Part shown: piece after piece, positions 36,974-46,100 of the stretch
Layout of the letters: the number at the start of each line of letters is the position of its first letter
How positions within the stretch are numbered: position 1 is the first letter of the stretch
DNA from: Enterobacter asburiae
GTDB taxonomy: Bacteria > Pseudomonadota > Gammaproteobacteria > Enterobacterales > Enterobacteriaceae
Direction of reading: 5' to 3'
NCBI RefSeq assembly: GCF_024599655.1
Contig: NZ_CP102247.1
Location: forward strand, 4,774,001-4,838,000
Length of the DNA stretch: 64,000 nucleotides
Translations under genes and position numbers: made by a program
Notes under the pieces: generated by a model
Told to the model about the DNA's origin: nothing
The model's database searches: none
What the model saw: the letters and a program-made list of their open reading frames with translations, nothing else

Positions 36974-37479
36974 CGTTTCGGATCGGCTGCATCGCACTGC
37001 TGGCTTTCGCTCTCCCCGTTCGCGGGTATGACGTGCTGGTTTCCGTCACCGGCAATTTGATCGGCAATACCTGCGTGGTTGCACAGGACTCCGAGGAGCA
37101 AAACGTGCCGCTGGGCACCATTGGCATCAAACAATTTACGCGCGCCGGGGCCGTCAGCAATATCAAAACGCCCTTTACGCTCAGGCTTGAAGCGTGCGGG
37201 CCAACCTTTGCTGGCGTAAAAATCCGCTTCAGCGGTACGCCGGATGATGCCAACCCGCAGCTGCTGAAAATTGCCGACGGTGGCGCTACCGGCGTGGCGG
37301 TGCAGATCCTCGATAAAGAGAGCGTACTCATTCCCCTGAACACGCAAACCACCGCGTACGGAACGGCGGGGGATGACAGCGTACAGATGACCTTTTACGC
37401 ACAGCTGGTTGCCACCGGCGCACCCGTGAGCGCCGGTGATGTGTCAGCCTTCGCCACCTGGACAACGGAGTATCTATGA
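36964..37479 (+). CDS. minor fimbrial subunit
   Basis: A 171-residue pilin-domain protein with a signal peptide (FRIGCIALLAFALPVRG), a disulphide pair (GNTCVVAQ and LEACGPTF) and the alternating C-terminal beta strand (SAFATWTTEYL). It resembles FimF/FimG-type adaptors that link the tip adhesin to the rod. It overlaps the usher by 10 bases and the adhesin gene by four, so all three are coupled. Confidence 0.88.
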   Translation: MSLTFRIGCIALLAFALPVRGYDVLVSVTGNLIGNTCVVAQDSEEQNVPLGTIGIKQFTRAGAVSNIKTPFTLRLEACGPTFAGVKIRFSGTPDDANPQLLKIADGGATGVAVQILDKESVLIPLNTQTTAYGTAGDDSVQMTFYAQLVATGAPVSAGDVSAFATWTTEYL

Positions 37480-38489
37480 TGCGTTTAGCGTTTCTTCTCA
37501 GCGGATTACTTTTCTGCGTCAGCGCGCAGGCTCTGGACTGGAAATCGGACATTACCCTCTCCCCTCAGCCGATGACCTACAGCGGGCCAGCGGATTCGGT
37601 GGCACCGGGCAGTATTATCGGATCGACGTGGAGCGCCACCGCCAGCGTGCAGCAGGTGTTCTGGTGCGGGCTTATTTTTACCTGTAACAAAGGCACGCTG
37701 CAGCCCAGCAGCAGCGCGATTTCGAGCGGTGCGACGGTTACCGTCGACGGCGTGAACTACACCATTTTTGAGACCGGCGTGCCGGGCGTGGGGTACATCA
37801 TCGGGCTGAAGGATTTTAATGGTACAAAATATATTCCCCTGCAAAACGGTATCACGCAAAGTTACCCGGCAGAGGGCACCAGTGGGTATGCCCAGGATCT
37901 GGGCTGGTCAGCAAAAGTCACCTTTATTAAAACCGGTACGGCGCTGAAATCCGGCGTCTATAACATCCCGACTATCAACGCCGCGGTGTTAACCGCCTAT
38001 AACAACGAGGTCAAAACGGCGCAGGTCATCATCAGCCCGACCACCATCACGGTAACCGCCAGCGGGTGTACGGTCGGCAGCAAAAACGCCAGCGTGGCGC
38101 TCGGCACCATTGATATACGCACTCTGCCCACGGTGGGAAGCACGTCGCCATCCGGGACGTTTACCGTCGGCCTGACCTGCGACGCGGACGTGGCGGTTCA
38201 CGCGGTGATGACCGATCAGACCACGCCGTCGAACACCTCGTCGGTGGTGACGCTGACCGGAGACTCCACGGCGTCCGGCGTTGGGGTGCAGTTTTTCTAC
38301 AACGGCACCGGACCGCTGACGATGGGACCGGACAGCTCGGCCGCGGGCACGACCGGCCAGTTCTTTATCCAGAGCACCGCGGCGGCGCAAACCCTGTCGT
38401 TACCGTTCCAGGCGCAGTACATCCGAACCGGCGAACTGGTCCCCGGCTCGGCCAACGCGCTGGCCAGCATTACGTTTTCCTACCAGTAG
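37476..38489 (+). CDS. fimbrial tip adhesin
   Basis: A 337-residue two-domain adhesin, last gene of the cluster. A signal peptide (LAFLLSGLLFCVSAQA) precedes an N-terminal domain with its own Cys pair (FWCGLIFTCNKG), the presumed receptor-binding lectin. A C-terminal pilin domain begins near ITVTASGCTVGSKNASVALG and ends SITFSYQ. The N-terminal domain is not one that I recognise, so the receptor cannot be predicted. A second Met (37479) is an alternative start. The gene converges on the lipocalin gene with a three-base gap. Confidence 0.85.
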   Translation: MMRLAFLLSGLLFCVSAQALDWKSDITLSPQPMTYSGPADSVAPGSIIGSTWSATASVQQVFWCGLIFTCNKGTLQPSSSAISSGATVTVDGVNYTIFETGVPGVGYIIGLKDFNGTKYIPLQNGITQSYPAEGTSGYAQDLGWSAKVTFIKTGTALKSGVYNIPTINAAVLTAYNNEVKTAQVIISPTTITVTASGCTVGSKNASVALGTIDIRTLPTVGSTSPSGTFTVGLTCDADVAVHAVMTDQTTPSNTSSVVTLTGDSTASGVGVQFFYNGTGPLTMGPDSSAAGTTGQFFIQSTAAAQTLSLPFQAQYIRTGELVPGSANALASITFSYQ

Positions 38490-38492
38490 GGG

Positions 38493-39017
38493 CTACTGCT
38501 TCACCCACACCAGCTGATCGGTTCGGAAGCCAAGACTGCGCGCGGTGTTCAGGTAATCCTGCTTCACCGCATCAGGAATGGTTGGCGTACGCGACAGGAT
38601 CCACAGATAGTCGCGGTTCGGGCCGCTGACCAGGGCGTACTGATACTTATCGTCCAGCCTGATCACGTTATAGCCGCCGTAGAAGGGGCCGAAGAAAGAC
38701 ACCTTGAGCGCGGCGGTGGTCGGTTCGCCGGTAAAGTACGCTTTCCCTTCGCTCTCGTTCCACTGGTTCTTGACCGGATCGTAGCCCCGGTTGAGCACGC
38801 TGATGCCGCCGTCGCTGCGCTTGCCGTAAGTGGCGGTTACCTGCTCCAGCCCGCGTTCAAAGCGGTTTTCCAGACGGGCGACCTCATACCATTTTCCGAG
38901 ATAGCGGCTGGCGTCAAAATCAGAAATCGGCTGCACGCCCTTCGGCGGCGTGGGGGATTTACAGGCGACCAGCGTCAGCGCAATGGCAACACCGGTCACA
39001 ACAGGCCATAGCTTCAT
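38493..39017 (-). CDS. blc: outer membrane lipocalin Blc
   Basis: A bacterial lipocalin lipoprotein of 174 residues that binds fatty acids and lysophospholipids at the outer membrane. The lipobox is LTLVAC (Cys19), followed by the lipocalin GxW motif in YLGKWYEVARLENRFERGLE, then the barrel strands AYFTG and KVSFFGPFYGGYNVI and the C-terminal LWILSRTPTI. It is similar to E. coli Blc throughout. The start MKLWPVV was chosen for its AAAGGA site; two upstream in-frame ATGs exist. It is divergent from the MerR-type gene. Confidence 0.93.
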   Translation of the reverse strand: MKLWPVVTGVAIALTLVACKSPTPPKGVQPISDFDASRYLGKWYEVARLENRFERGLEQVTATYGKRSDGGISVLNRGYDPVKNQWNESEGKAYFTGEPTTAALKVSFFGPFYGGYNVIRLDDKYQYALVSGPNRDYLWILSRTPTIPDAVKQDYLNTARSLGFRTDQLVWVKQ

Positions 39018-39134
39018 GAGAATTCCTTTCATTTGCACGGTTGGACGTTAAGTGTAGTGCACCGTTTCGGCGCTTCATCCCGTTCGGGAAAATTCGTAGT
39101 ATATTGAGAGTATTCCTCCACTCTGGACACGGAC

Positions 39135-39860
39135 ATGGCTTACTCCATCGGCGAATTCGCCCGACTCAGCGGCATCACCGCCACTACCCTGCGGGCGTGG
39201 CAGCGTCGCTATGGTTTACTCAAGCCACAGCGCACGGAAGGCGGCCACCGCCAGTACAGCGATGAGGACGTCCAGCAGGCGCTCAAAATCCTCGACTGGG
39301 TAAAAAAAGGCGTCCCGATCGGCCAGGTCAAACCGCTGCTGGAACGCCCGATGCCGGGTCGGACCAACAACTGGCAAACCCTGCAGCAGAACATGCTGCA
39401 ACGCCTGCAGGACGGCAAGGTCGAGTCCCTGCGCCAGATGATTTACGACGCCGGACGCGAATACCCAAGGCCGGAGCTGGTCGCGAACGTGCTGCGCCCG
39501 CTGCGCAGCCAGGTTTCGGCCAACGTCGCTGCCGCCATGACCCTGCGCGCGATCCTCGACGGCATCATCATCGCCTACACCTCGTTTTGCCTCGAAGGCG
39601 ATAAAAAAGCGCCGGGCGATAATATTCTGCTCAGCGGCTGGCACCTTAACGACCCGTGCGAGATCTGGCTCGAAGCTTTAACGCGCACCGGGCAGGGCCA
39701 CCGAATCGACATCCTGCCGGTTCCGCCTGACGCGCTGGCACCGGAAATTTTCCCGGAGCGCAAATGGCTTCTGGTCACCAGCGGCAAACTCACCGCCGGG
39801 CGGAAAAAGCAGCTGGAGCAGTGGCAGCAGCAGGTATCGCTTGAAGTGATTATCCTCTGA
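39135..39860 (+). CDS. MerR family regulator, MlrA/BluR-like
   Basis: A 241-residue regulator with an N-terminal MerR helix-turn-helix (SIGEFARLSGITATTLRAWQ, GGHRQYSDEDV) and a C-terminal domain of the MlrA/CarH type. It aligns with E. coli MlrA across its length (RAWQRRYGLLKPQR is shared) but without the identity expected of the orthologue. The cobalamin motif of CarH/LitR is not seen, so it is probably not a B12 photosensor. It lies near hiuH and the ybgA-type gene; a dyad upstream of the latter could be its operator. Confidence 0.85.
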   Translation: MAYSIGEFARLSGITATTLRAWQRRYGLLKPQRTEGGHRQYSDEDVQQALKILDWVKKGVPIGQVKPLLERPMPGRTNNWQTLQQNMLQRLQDGKVESLRQMIYDAGREYPRPELVANVLRPLRSQVSANVAAAMTLRAILDGIIIAYTSFCLEGDKKAPGDNILLSGWHLNDPCEIWLEALTRTGQGHRIDILPVPPDALAPEIFPERKWLLVTSGKLTAGRKKQLEQWQQQVSLEVIIL

Positions 39861-39923
39861 TAATTTTCTCCTGCGGGAATCTTCACGAAAAGTTGAATAT
39901 TTTCCCGCGCCGCAGATGCTAAC

Positions 39924-39956
39924 GTTTTCCTGTGACGAATAACTCCACAGGAAAAC
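39924..39956 (+). promoter_or_regulatory. 11-bp inverted repeat covering the hiuH ribosome binding site
   Basis: GTTTTCCTGTG (39924-39934) and CACAGGAAAAC (39946-39956) are perfect complements with an 11-base spacer. The second arm contains the AGGA Shine-Dalgarno, and the ATG follows at 39960. In RNA this would be a hairpin hiding the ribosome site; in DNA it could be an operator. Confidence 0.6.
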
Positions 39957-39959
39957 ACC

Positions 39960-40370
39960 ATGAAAAAAACTGCCCCTCTGCTGATCCTGGCCTCGATGGC
40001 CTTTGCCCCTGCTGCCTTTAGCGCCCCTGCCGGCACGCTGAGCGTCCACATTCTCGACCAGCAAACCGGGATGCCGCCATCAAACGTGACCGTTACGCTG
40101 GAGAAGCAGCAGCAGGACAAGTGGACCCCGATTGCCAGCGGCAAAACCGACCACGACGGCCGTATCAAATCGCTCTATCCGCAGGATCGGGACATGCAGC
40201 CTGGCGTGTATAAAGTGTCCTTCAAAACCGCAGATTACTTCCACGGCAAAAAGCTGGACTCCTTCTTCCCGGAGATCCCGGTGCTGTTTACCGTGACCCG
40301 CACCAACGAAAAGCTACACATCCCGCTTCTGCTGAGCCAGTACGGTTACTCGACCTACAAGGGTAGTTAA
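39960..40370 (+). CDS. hiuH: hydroxyisourate hydrolase, periplasmic
   Basis: A transthyretin-like enzyme that opens 5-hydroxyisourate in urate breakdown. The 136 residues begin with a signal peptide (APLLILASMAFAPAAFSAPA), placing it in the periplasm, as in E. coli YedX/HiuH. Key residues are visible: the His in LSVHILDQQTG, the Arg in DHDGRIKSL, the His in EKLHIPLLLS and the C-terminal tetrapeptide. That tetrapeptide is YKGS instead of the nearly invariant YRGS. An inverted repeat overlaps its ribosome site. Confidence 0.92.
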   Translation: MKKTAPLLILASMAFAPAAFSAPAGTLSVHILDQQTGMPPSNVTVTLEKQQQDKWTPIASGKTDHDGRIKSLYPQDRDMQPGVYKVSFKTADYFHGKKLDSFFPEIPVLFTVTRTNEKLHIPLLLSQYGYSTYKGS

Positions 40371-40413
40371 GATGCATTGATTTTAAAGGATTATAAAAAA
40401 TAGTTCCGCGAAT

Positions 40414-40443
40414 ACTTGGACAAATTAGTCATGTTGTGTAAGT
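40414..40443. promoter_or_regulatory. dyad upstream of the ybgA-type gene
   Basis: ACTTGGACAA and TTGTGTAAGT match as inverted halves in eight of ten positions (ACTTnnACAA and TTGTnnAAGT) with a ten-base spacer, 30 bases before the gene. The ACAA/TTGT halves recall the TTGTACA-type sites of MlrA-like regulators, one of which is encoded 600 bases away. Confidence 0.4.
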
Positions 40444-40472
40444 TTTAGTTATATGAACGGGAGGACCACACC

Positions 40473-41432
40473 ATGACAACGAAACCTGTACTCGGTATTA
40501 GCGGATGTTTGACCGGATCCGCCGTTCGCTTTGACGGCGGACACAAGCGTATGGGCTTCGTCATGGATGAGCTGGCCCAGTGGGTGAATTTCAGGCCCGT
40601 CTGCCCGGAAATGGCCATCGGTCTGCCGACGCCTCGCCCGGCCATACGCCTGACGCTGACGGACAGCGGCGAAACGCAGCTCCGTTTCAGCAAGCCGCCT
40701 CATGACGACATTACGCAGAAAATGGCCGACTTTACGGCGGGCTATCTGCCAAAAATCAGCGATCTGTCGGGATTTATCGTCTGTGCAAAATCCCCAAGCT
40801 GCGGTCTGGAACGCGTGCGGCTGTACGATGAAAACGGCAACCGGGGCCGCAAGGAGGGCGTCGGGCTGTTCACCGCCGCCCTTCTTGAAACCTACCCGTG
40901 GCTGCCCGTCGAGGAAGACGGTCGGCTGCACGACCCGGTGCTGCGGGAAAACTTTATCGAGCGGGTATTTGCCCTGCACGAACTGAACACGCTGCGTAAA
41001 AATGGCCTCACGCGCCGCGCGCTGCTGGACTTCCACAGCCGCTATAAATTGCAGCTGCTGGCGCACCATCAGGCAGGCTACCGTGAAATCGGCCCGTTCG
41101 TTGCCTCGCTGCACGAGTGGGAAGACCTGGTCGCCTTCTTCGTGGCGTACCGGGAAAAGCTGATGACCATCCTGAAAAAACCCGCCTCGCGGAAGAATCA
41201 CACCAACGTGCTGATGCATATTCAGGGGTATTTCCGTCGCCAGCTGAACACCCGCCAGCGCGGCGAGCTGCGCGACGTGATCCTGCACTATCGCAACGGA
41301 CAGTTGCCTATTCTCGCCCCGATCACGCTGCTGAAGCACTACCTGGCCGAATACCCCGACCGGTATCTGATGACGCAAAACTATTTTGATCCCTATCCTG
41401 ATGATTTGGGTCTGCGTCTGGCAGTCAAGTGA
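40473..41432 (+). CDS. YbgA-type protein (DUF523-DUF1722)
   Basis: A 319-residue fusion. The N-terminal DUF523 half (about 1-150) has the three cysteines expected for a [4Fe-4S] cluster: Cys12 in ISGCLTGSAVRF, one in PVCPEMAIGLP and those in CAKSPSCGLERV. This domain is related to the thiouracil desulfurase TudS. The C-terminal DUF1722 half (about 180-310) has FHSRYKLQLLAHH and KNHTNVLMHIQGYF. In E. coli ybgA is beside the photolyase gene phr; here phr is absent and a MerR gene and hiuH are the neighbours. A sulfur-removal role for modified nucleobases is possible but not proven for the fusion. Confidence 0.88.
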   Translation: MTTKPVLGISGCLTGSAVRFDGGHKRMGFVMDELAQWVNFRPVCPEMAIGLPTPRPAIRLTLTDSGETQLRFSKPPHDDITQKMADFTAGYLPKISDLSGFIVCAKSPSCGLERVRLYDENGNRGRKEGVGLFTAALLETYPWLPVEEDGRLHDPVLRENFIERVFALHELNTLRKNGLTRRALLDFHSRYKLQLLAHHQAGYREIGPFVASLHEWEDLVAFFVAYREKLMTILKKPASRKNHTNVLMHIQGYFRRQLNTRQRGELRDVILHYRNGQLPILAPITLLKHYLAEYPDRYLMTQNYFDPYPDDLGLRLAVK

Positions 41433-41488
41433 TCATAAAAATGCGAAGGCCCCATTGACCCGTAGAGGCCCAAAGCAGTACCCCGTTT

Positions 41489-41519
41489 AGACGACATCCT
41501 CACTGTCGTCTCTTTTTTG
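41489..41519 (+). terminator. intrinsic terminator after the ybgA-type gene
   Basis: AGACGACA and TGTCGTCT form a perfect eight-base-pair stem with a seven-base loop, followed by ctttttt. This is a good rho-independent terminator 60 bases after the stop. Confidence 0.85.
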
Positions 41520-41578
41520 CATTTTATCTTAAAGACTGTGATTATATACAGGCTTATTCTGCAGAAAAGGGCCTGCCT

Positions 41579-42667
41579 GTGATCAACACCCTGCACATTC
41601 AAAACTACCGCTCCATCCGCGAGATGTCGCTGGAGCTGGAGCAGCTCAACATCGTCTTCGGGCCGAACGGTACCGGGAAATCCAATATTTACAAGGCGAT
41701 ACATCTGATGCACAGCGCCGCTCAGGGGCAATTTTCCCAGGCGCTGGCGAACGAGGGCGGCATTCTGAAGGTATTCTGGGCAGGCAAAACCCGCAGCGAC
41801 CAGCTGCGGCGTATGAATCTGGCGGTGGAAACAGAGACCTACGAATACGAGCTGCAGGTCGGGTTTGTGGAGAAGCTGCCCTATCCCTCGCAGTTTCAGC
41901 TCGACCCGGTGATCAAAGAGGAGTCCATCTGGCTGAGCGGCCAGCACCGTCGTCCTTCGTCACAGTTGATGAAGCGTAAGAACCAGGCGGTGTTTCTGAA
42001 TAACGTGCATCACGAGAAAGTCACCCACAGCGGCACGCTGTATGAGAATGAATCGGTATTCGGACAGCTCGGCGAGCCGCATCTTTACCCGGAAGTGTCG
42101 CAGATGCGCGAGTCCCTGCGTAACTGGCGCTTTTATCATGAGTTTTCCGTCGCGTCCGGCTCGGCGATGCGGGCTCCGCAGGTCGGCTTCCGCTCCCCGG
42201 TGCTGGCCAGCGACGGCGCCAACCTGGCGGCCGCATTTCAGACCATCGTGGAGATTGGCGACGAGCTGCTGCTGATGCGCATCCTCGACCAGGCCTTCCC
42301 CGGCTGCGTGTTTTACAGCGACAACACCGGCGGACGTTTTCGCATGATGATGCAGCGCGAGGGTCTGAGCAGGCCGCTGGAACCGGCGGAGTTCTCCGAC
42401 GGCACCCTGCGCTTCCTGTGCCTGGCGGTAGCGCTGTTAAGCCCGCGCCCACCGGCGTTTATCGCGTTGAACGAACCGGAAAACAGCCTGCACCCGCAGA
42501 TGTTGCCCGCGCTGGCGAGCTTAATCGCCGAGGCCAGCCGCTACTCGCAGATCTGGCTCACCAGCCACTCGCCGGAGCTGGCGAAATTGATTGAGAAGCA
42601 GCGATCGTTTTCTCTGTATCAGCTGTCTATGGTGGAGGGGGAGACGAGGGTGGAGAGGCTGGGGTAG
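41579..42667 (+). CDS. AAA family ATPase (SMC/RecF-like, COG4637 type)
   Basis: A 362-residue ABC/SMC-class ATPase beginning at a GTG. The N-terminal strand INTLHIQNYRSIREMSLELE leads to Walker A GPNGTGKSN (residues 28-36). The C-terminal part has the signature-like FSDGTLRFLCLAVALL, Walker B as FIALNEPENSLHPQ, and the switch His in LTSHSPELAKLIE. No TOPRIM or nuclease domain is present, so it is not an OLD nuclease. It is a predicted ATPase whose substrate is unknown; composition is host-like. It converges on cdiI. Confidence 0.85.
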   Translation: MINTLHIQNYRSIREMSLELEQLNIVFGPNGTGKSNIYKAIHLMHSAAQGQFSQALANEGGILKVFWAGKTRSDQLRRMNLAVETETYEYELQVGFVEKLPYPSQFQLDPVIKEESIWLSGQHRRPSSQLMKRKNQAVFLNNVHHEKVTHSGTLYENESVFGQLGEPHLYPEVSQMRESLRNWRFYHEFSVASGSAMRAPQVGFRSPVLASDGANLAAAFQTIVEIGDELLLMRILDQAFPGCVFYSDNTGGRFRMMMQREGLSRPLEPAEFSDGTLRFLCLAVALLSPRPPAFIALNEPENSLHPQMLPALASLIAEASRYSQIWLTSHSPELAKLIEKQRSFSLYQLSMVEGETRVERLG

Positions 42668-42705
42668 TCTCCAGGGGCACGGAGACTGTTTTTCCGCATC
42701 TCGCT

Positions 42706-43161
42706 TCAGTGAAGCATGCCAATAAAGAACCCCAGATACCCGGCCCTGCTTAACCATATAAAGGGGCTGGTGAGGCCGGACCGCCGGATATTAACCAACT
42801 CTCTCATGGGGGCCAGGCCATCATTTTTGATAACGACATTTTTTGCACAATAGCGACAATGCATAATTAGAAAGAAAATCCCGGCGATCACAAAACCAAA
42901 ATAACTTTCGCGACTGCCCCAAAAATGAGTGCTTAATTTTAAATAAGTTAATCCCCAGATACTGACTAAAAAGACGATAAATGAACATGCTGCGATGTTC
43001 ATGTCTCGCTTACTGCCCAGACCAAAAAATAGCGCGTCAAAGAAAAACATCGGGGTAAACGGTGACTGGACGCTTCTTCCCGTCACTTTACTAAAACGGA
43101 AAAAAACGACCGTTCCGACGAAAAATGCGAACAGCGCAATTCCTAATAGCAGATAAATCAT
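42706..43161 (-). CDS. cdiI: putative CdiI immunity protein (four-helix membrane protein)
   Basis: Starts four bases after the cdiA stop on the same strand, the position of the immunity gene in cdiBAI loci, with AAGGAT inside the end of cdiA as its ribosome site. The 151 residues contain four hydrophobic segments (about 2-22, 54-74, 86-103 and 133-150) and a cytoplasmic or periplasmic loop with HCRYCAKN. An inner-membrane immunity protein suggests that the toxin acts on or in the membrane, as with ionophore-type CDI toxins. The family is not recognised, and the assignment rests on position and composition (AT-richer than the cdiA body, like the toxin tip). Confidence 0.75.
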   Translation of the reverse strand: MIYLLLGIALFAFFVGTVVFFRFSKVTGRSVQSPFTPMFFFDALFFGLGSKRDMNIAACSFIVFLVSIWGLTYLKLSTHFWGSRESYFGFVIAGIFFLIMHCRYCAKNVVIKNDGLAPMRELVNIRRSGLTSPFIWLSRAGYLGFFIGMLH

Positions 43162-43165
43162 TTAA

Positions 43166-46100
43166 TTAATCCTTTTTGAAGGGCCAGGATATGAGTTCGG
43201 TACTACCGGCTCCGTCGATCTCCGGCAGGTTGTTATGATTTTCACTTTGTCGGATACTAGCACCAATACCTCCGCCAATTCTGAAAGCACCACCAACACC
43301 ATCTTTACCTACAGATCCTTCAATTGAAAAAATACCAGCGGATATGGAGCCGGAATAATCATAAGCCGGATTGAAATCCTTAATTGGATAAGGCCCGAAA
43401 GTTAATCCAGCCGACGCATCCGCGCGCCAGCCAAACACCTTTGTTATCCCGCCATTAATTGCGAATTTATCTTCTGAAAGGACCCCCTCCAGATAGCCCC
43501 CGCCCACATAACCAACAGCCACCTGACCTTTTACATCACCATGGATTTTTGCCGTATCCCCTACTGATGGACCAATATGAGAGCCTTTAATAGCCTTGTT
43601 AATTTTGTCGGGAGATGCACCTTTACCGCCGAGATCGAAAGCCAGTGAAGCATCCTGTTGCGTTGCTGGAGGCACTAATCCACCCCAGTTTGAGGTAGCA
43701 TTATTCTCTGCCGCGTTCTTCCCTCCTTGCGCCCCAGCAGCTGCCGATGCCGTACTCCCTCCCGCCAATCCACCAGCCATCCCCGCCGATACGGAAGCCA
43801 GCGTAACGATCGTCTGCTTTTGATCTTCGCTCAGTTTCGACAGGTCTTTCACATCCGGATAAAGCAGCCCGGCTATAGCATGCGCAGCCAGCTCACCTGA
43901 TGCCGCACCCGCAGCTCCCGCAGCGGCGCTGTTACCCTGAAGAGCCGCCACCGCGCCGCCCAGAATAGCGTGCGCAACGGTATTGACGGTCGGATCGCCT
44001 TCGGTTGATTTAAGAAGATGCGCCAGCTCAGGCGCCGACGCGCCTGCCAACGCACCCGCAATATTACCGCCCGCCAGTCCCTGAAGTGCCGCCGTTGCCG
44101 CCTGAATACCGCGCTGAATATCGCTGCCTGTACCGTACTTCTCCATTGCCGTCTGGCCAGCCTGATTCACGATTTGCTTATCACTTGGGTTAGCATTACC
44201 TTCCGATTTCAGCTTCTCTTTGGCCGCCTTCAGCGCCTCTGGATCGGTCATGGCATTCCGTGCCGCTATCTCTCCCTGCGTCCGCGCGATATCCGCCGCC
44301 TGGCTGCCGATATCACTGATAAGCCCGACCGCTTTCAGGCGATTTTGCTCTTTCTCCTTGTCGAAGATTGGGCTGATGCTGTCGTTGGCATGTTCGGTAT
44401 CGCGGCTCAGGTTTGCCACATCCTGCTTCTGATTATCCCGATCGCGGACGGTAATAGCACCGTCAGCCACCGCTGCCTGGGTGGTACCTTCCGCATGCCC
44501 GCTGTGGCTTGCGCCTGAAATCATGCCGCCCGGCATTTTGCCTTTAAAGGTATCGCCAAAACTACCGCTCCCACTCAGGCTCACACCCGTATGGCTGACC
44601 TTATAATCCGCCTCGTTGTGGAGGTCGCTAAAGCCCAGCGTTCCCGTGTCCAGCGCGTTTTTGTCTGCCGTCGCCGTGGAAGCTATGACCGCACCATCCA
44701 GCTGCGTGTGACGGCCAACCGTGACGTCAAATCCACCATTACCGGCAAACAACCCCGTCTGCTCTTGAACGGAGTCGTACGTGCTCTTCATCTTATCCTG
44801 ACTGGCACTGATGTAGCCGGAGCCTGTCATACTTCCGAAGGTGAAGCTTCCCCCCGCTGCTATGCTGGTCTGCTTAGATTTGTAATCATTATTGTCCTGC
44901 TGACTACTCATCAAAAGATCGCGGCCAATATCAGCGACAATCTTCTCACCGTTGACCTGCGCCCCGTTCAGAATGGCATCTCTACCGCTGGTCATGGAGA
45001 CCGTGCCGCCGCTGTCCAGCGTGGTTTCGGTCCAGGCGGTGCCGTTACCTTTTTCATTACCTTTAGACGCATTCACATTGGCGAAGACACTGATCCCCAT
45101 CCCGCCGCTGCCGCCCCCAATACTTACGCCCACACCACCACCGCTGCTGCTGTTTTTGCCGGTGGTTTTCTGCGTGTTGGCCGCTCCCGTCAGCAGGATG
45201 TCGTTTTCAGCATTCAGCGTGGCGTCACCGCCCGCTTTCAACTGACTACCGCCGATCAGGATATCGCCGCTATTCGCACTCTTACCTTTGCCCGTGGCGG
45301 TAATGGAAAGATCGTTTCCGGCATTGATCGTGCTGCCCGCTACCGTGTCGCTATCGGCATGCTGCTGAGATTTCGATTTCTGACTAGTCAGAGAGAGGCT
45401 GACACCAAATCCGTTCGCTGGATCGCCAGTCTGCTGGGCAACAACCGCTCCCTGCGCCGCCTGTACGCCCGAGAGTGTCGCTTTCGTTGCCTGCAGGGCA
45501 GCCAGACGTCCATCACTTTCTTTAGACGCCTCCTGTGCAGTGGTAACAGCGCTGTTGATTGCACCACCCACTACGCCAGACAGAGCCACCGTAAGGCCAC
45601 TGGATTTTTGTTCAAACTTCTCATCGCGGGCGCGTTTGTCATGACCTGGCTCGATCACCACGCTGTCGCCTGCGAGCGCCATATTTTTGCCAGCCACCAG
45701 GTCCGCACCGCCGACATGCAGCTGATTACCGGCGGCAATATCAACGCTCCCCCCCGTCGAGCCCACCGTACTGAAGCTCTGGCTCTGGGTGGTACCCTTC
45801 TCACGAAGATCGTGCGTGCTTTTGCTGCTGCCGATGGTGAAGCCAATCCCGCCCGAGCCCATCAGGCCGGATTTTTTCTCTTCCTTAAAGCGCCAGGAGG
45901 TGTCGCTGTTCGTGGCCGCCACGATATCGACGTTGTTGCCCGCCTTAAGCTGCACATCGCCATCGCCCGCCACGGCGGAGCCGAACACCTGCAGGTTATT
46001 GCCCGCCACCACCTGCACGTTATCGCCGCTCAGCAATGAGCCGGATTCACGCGTCGCGCTGTCCTCCTCGATGGTGTGGGTGGTTTTCTTGCTCAAGAAA

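Noticed and set aside
41579..42667. AAA ATPase considered as an OLD-family or retron-type defence effector
   Set aside because: No TOPRIM, HNH or reverse transcriptase partner is present, composition is host-like, and the neighbours are not defence genes.
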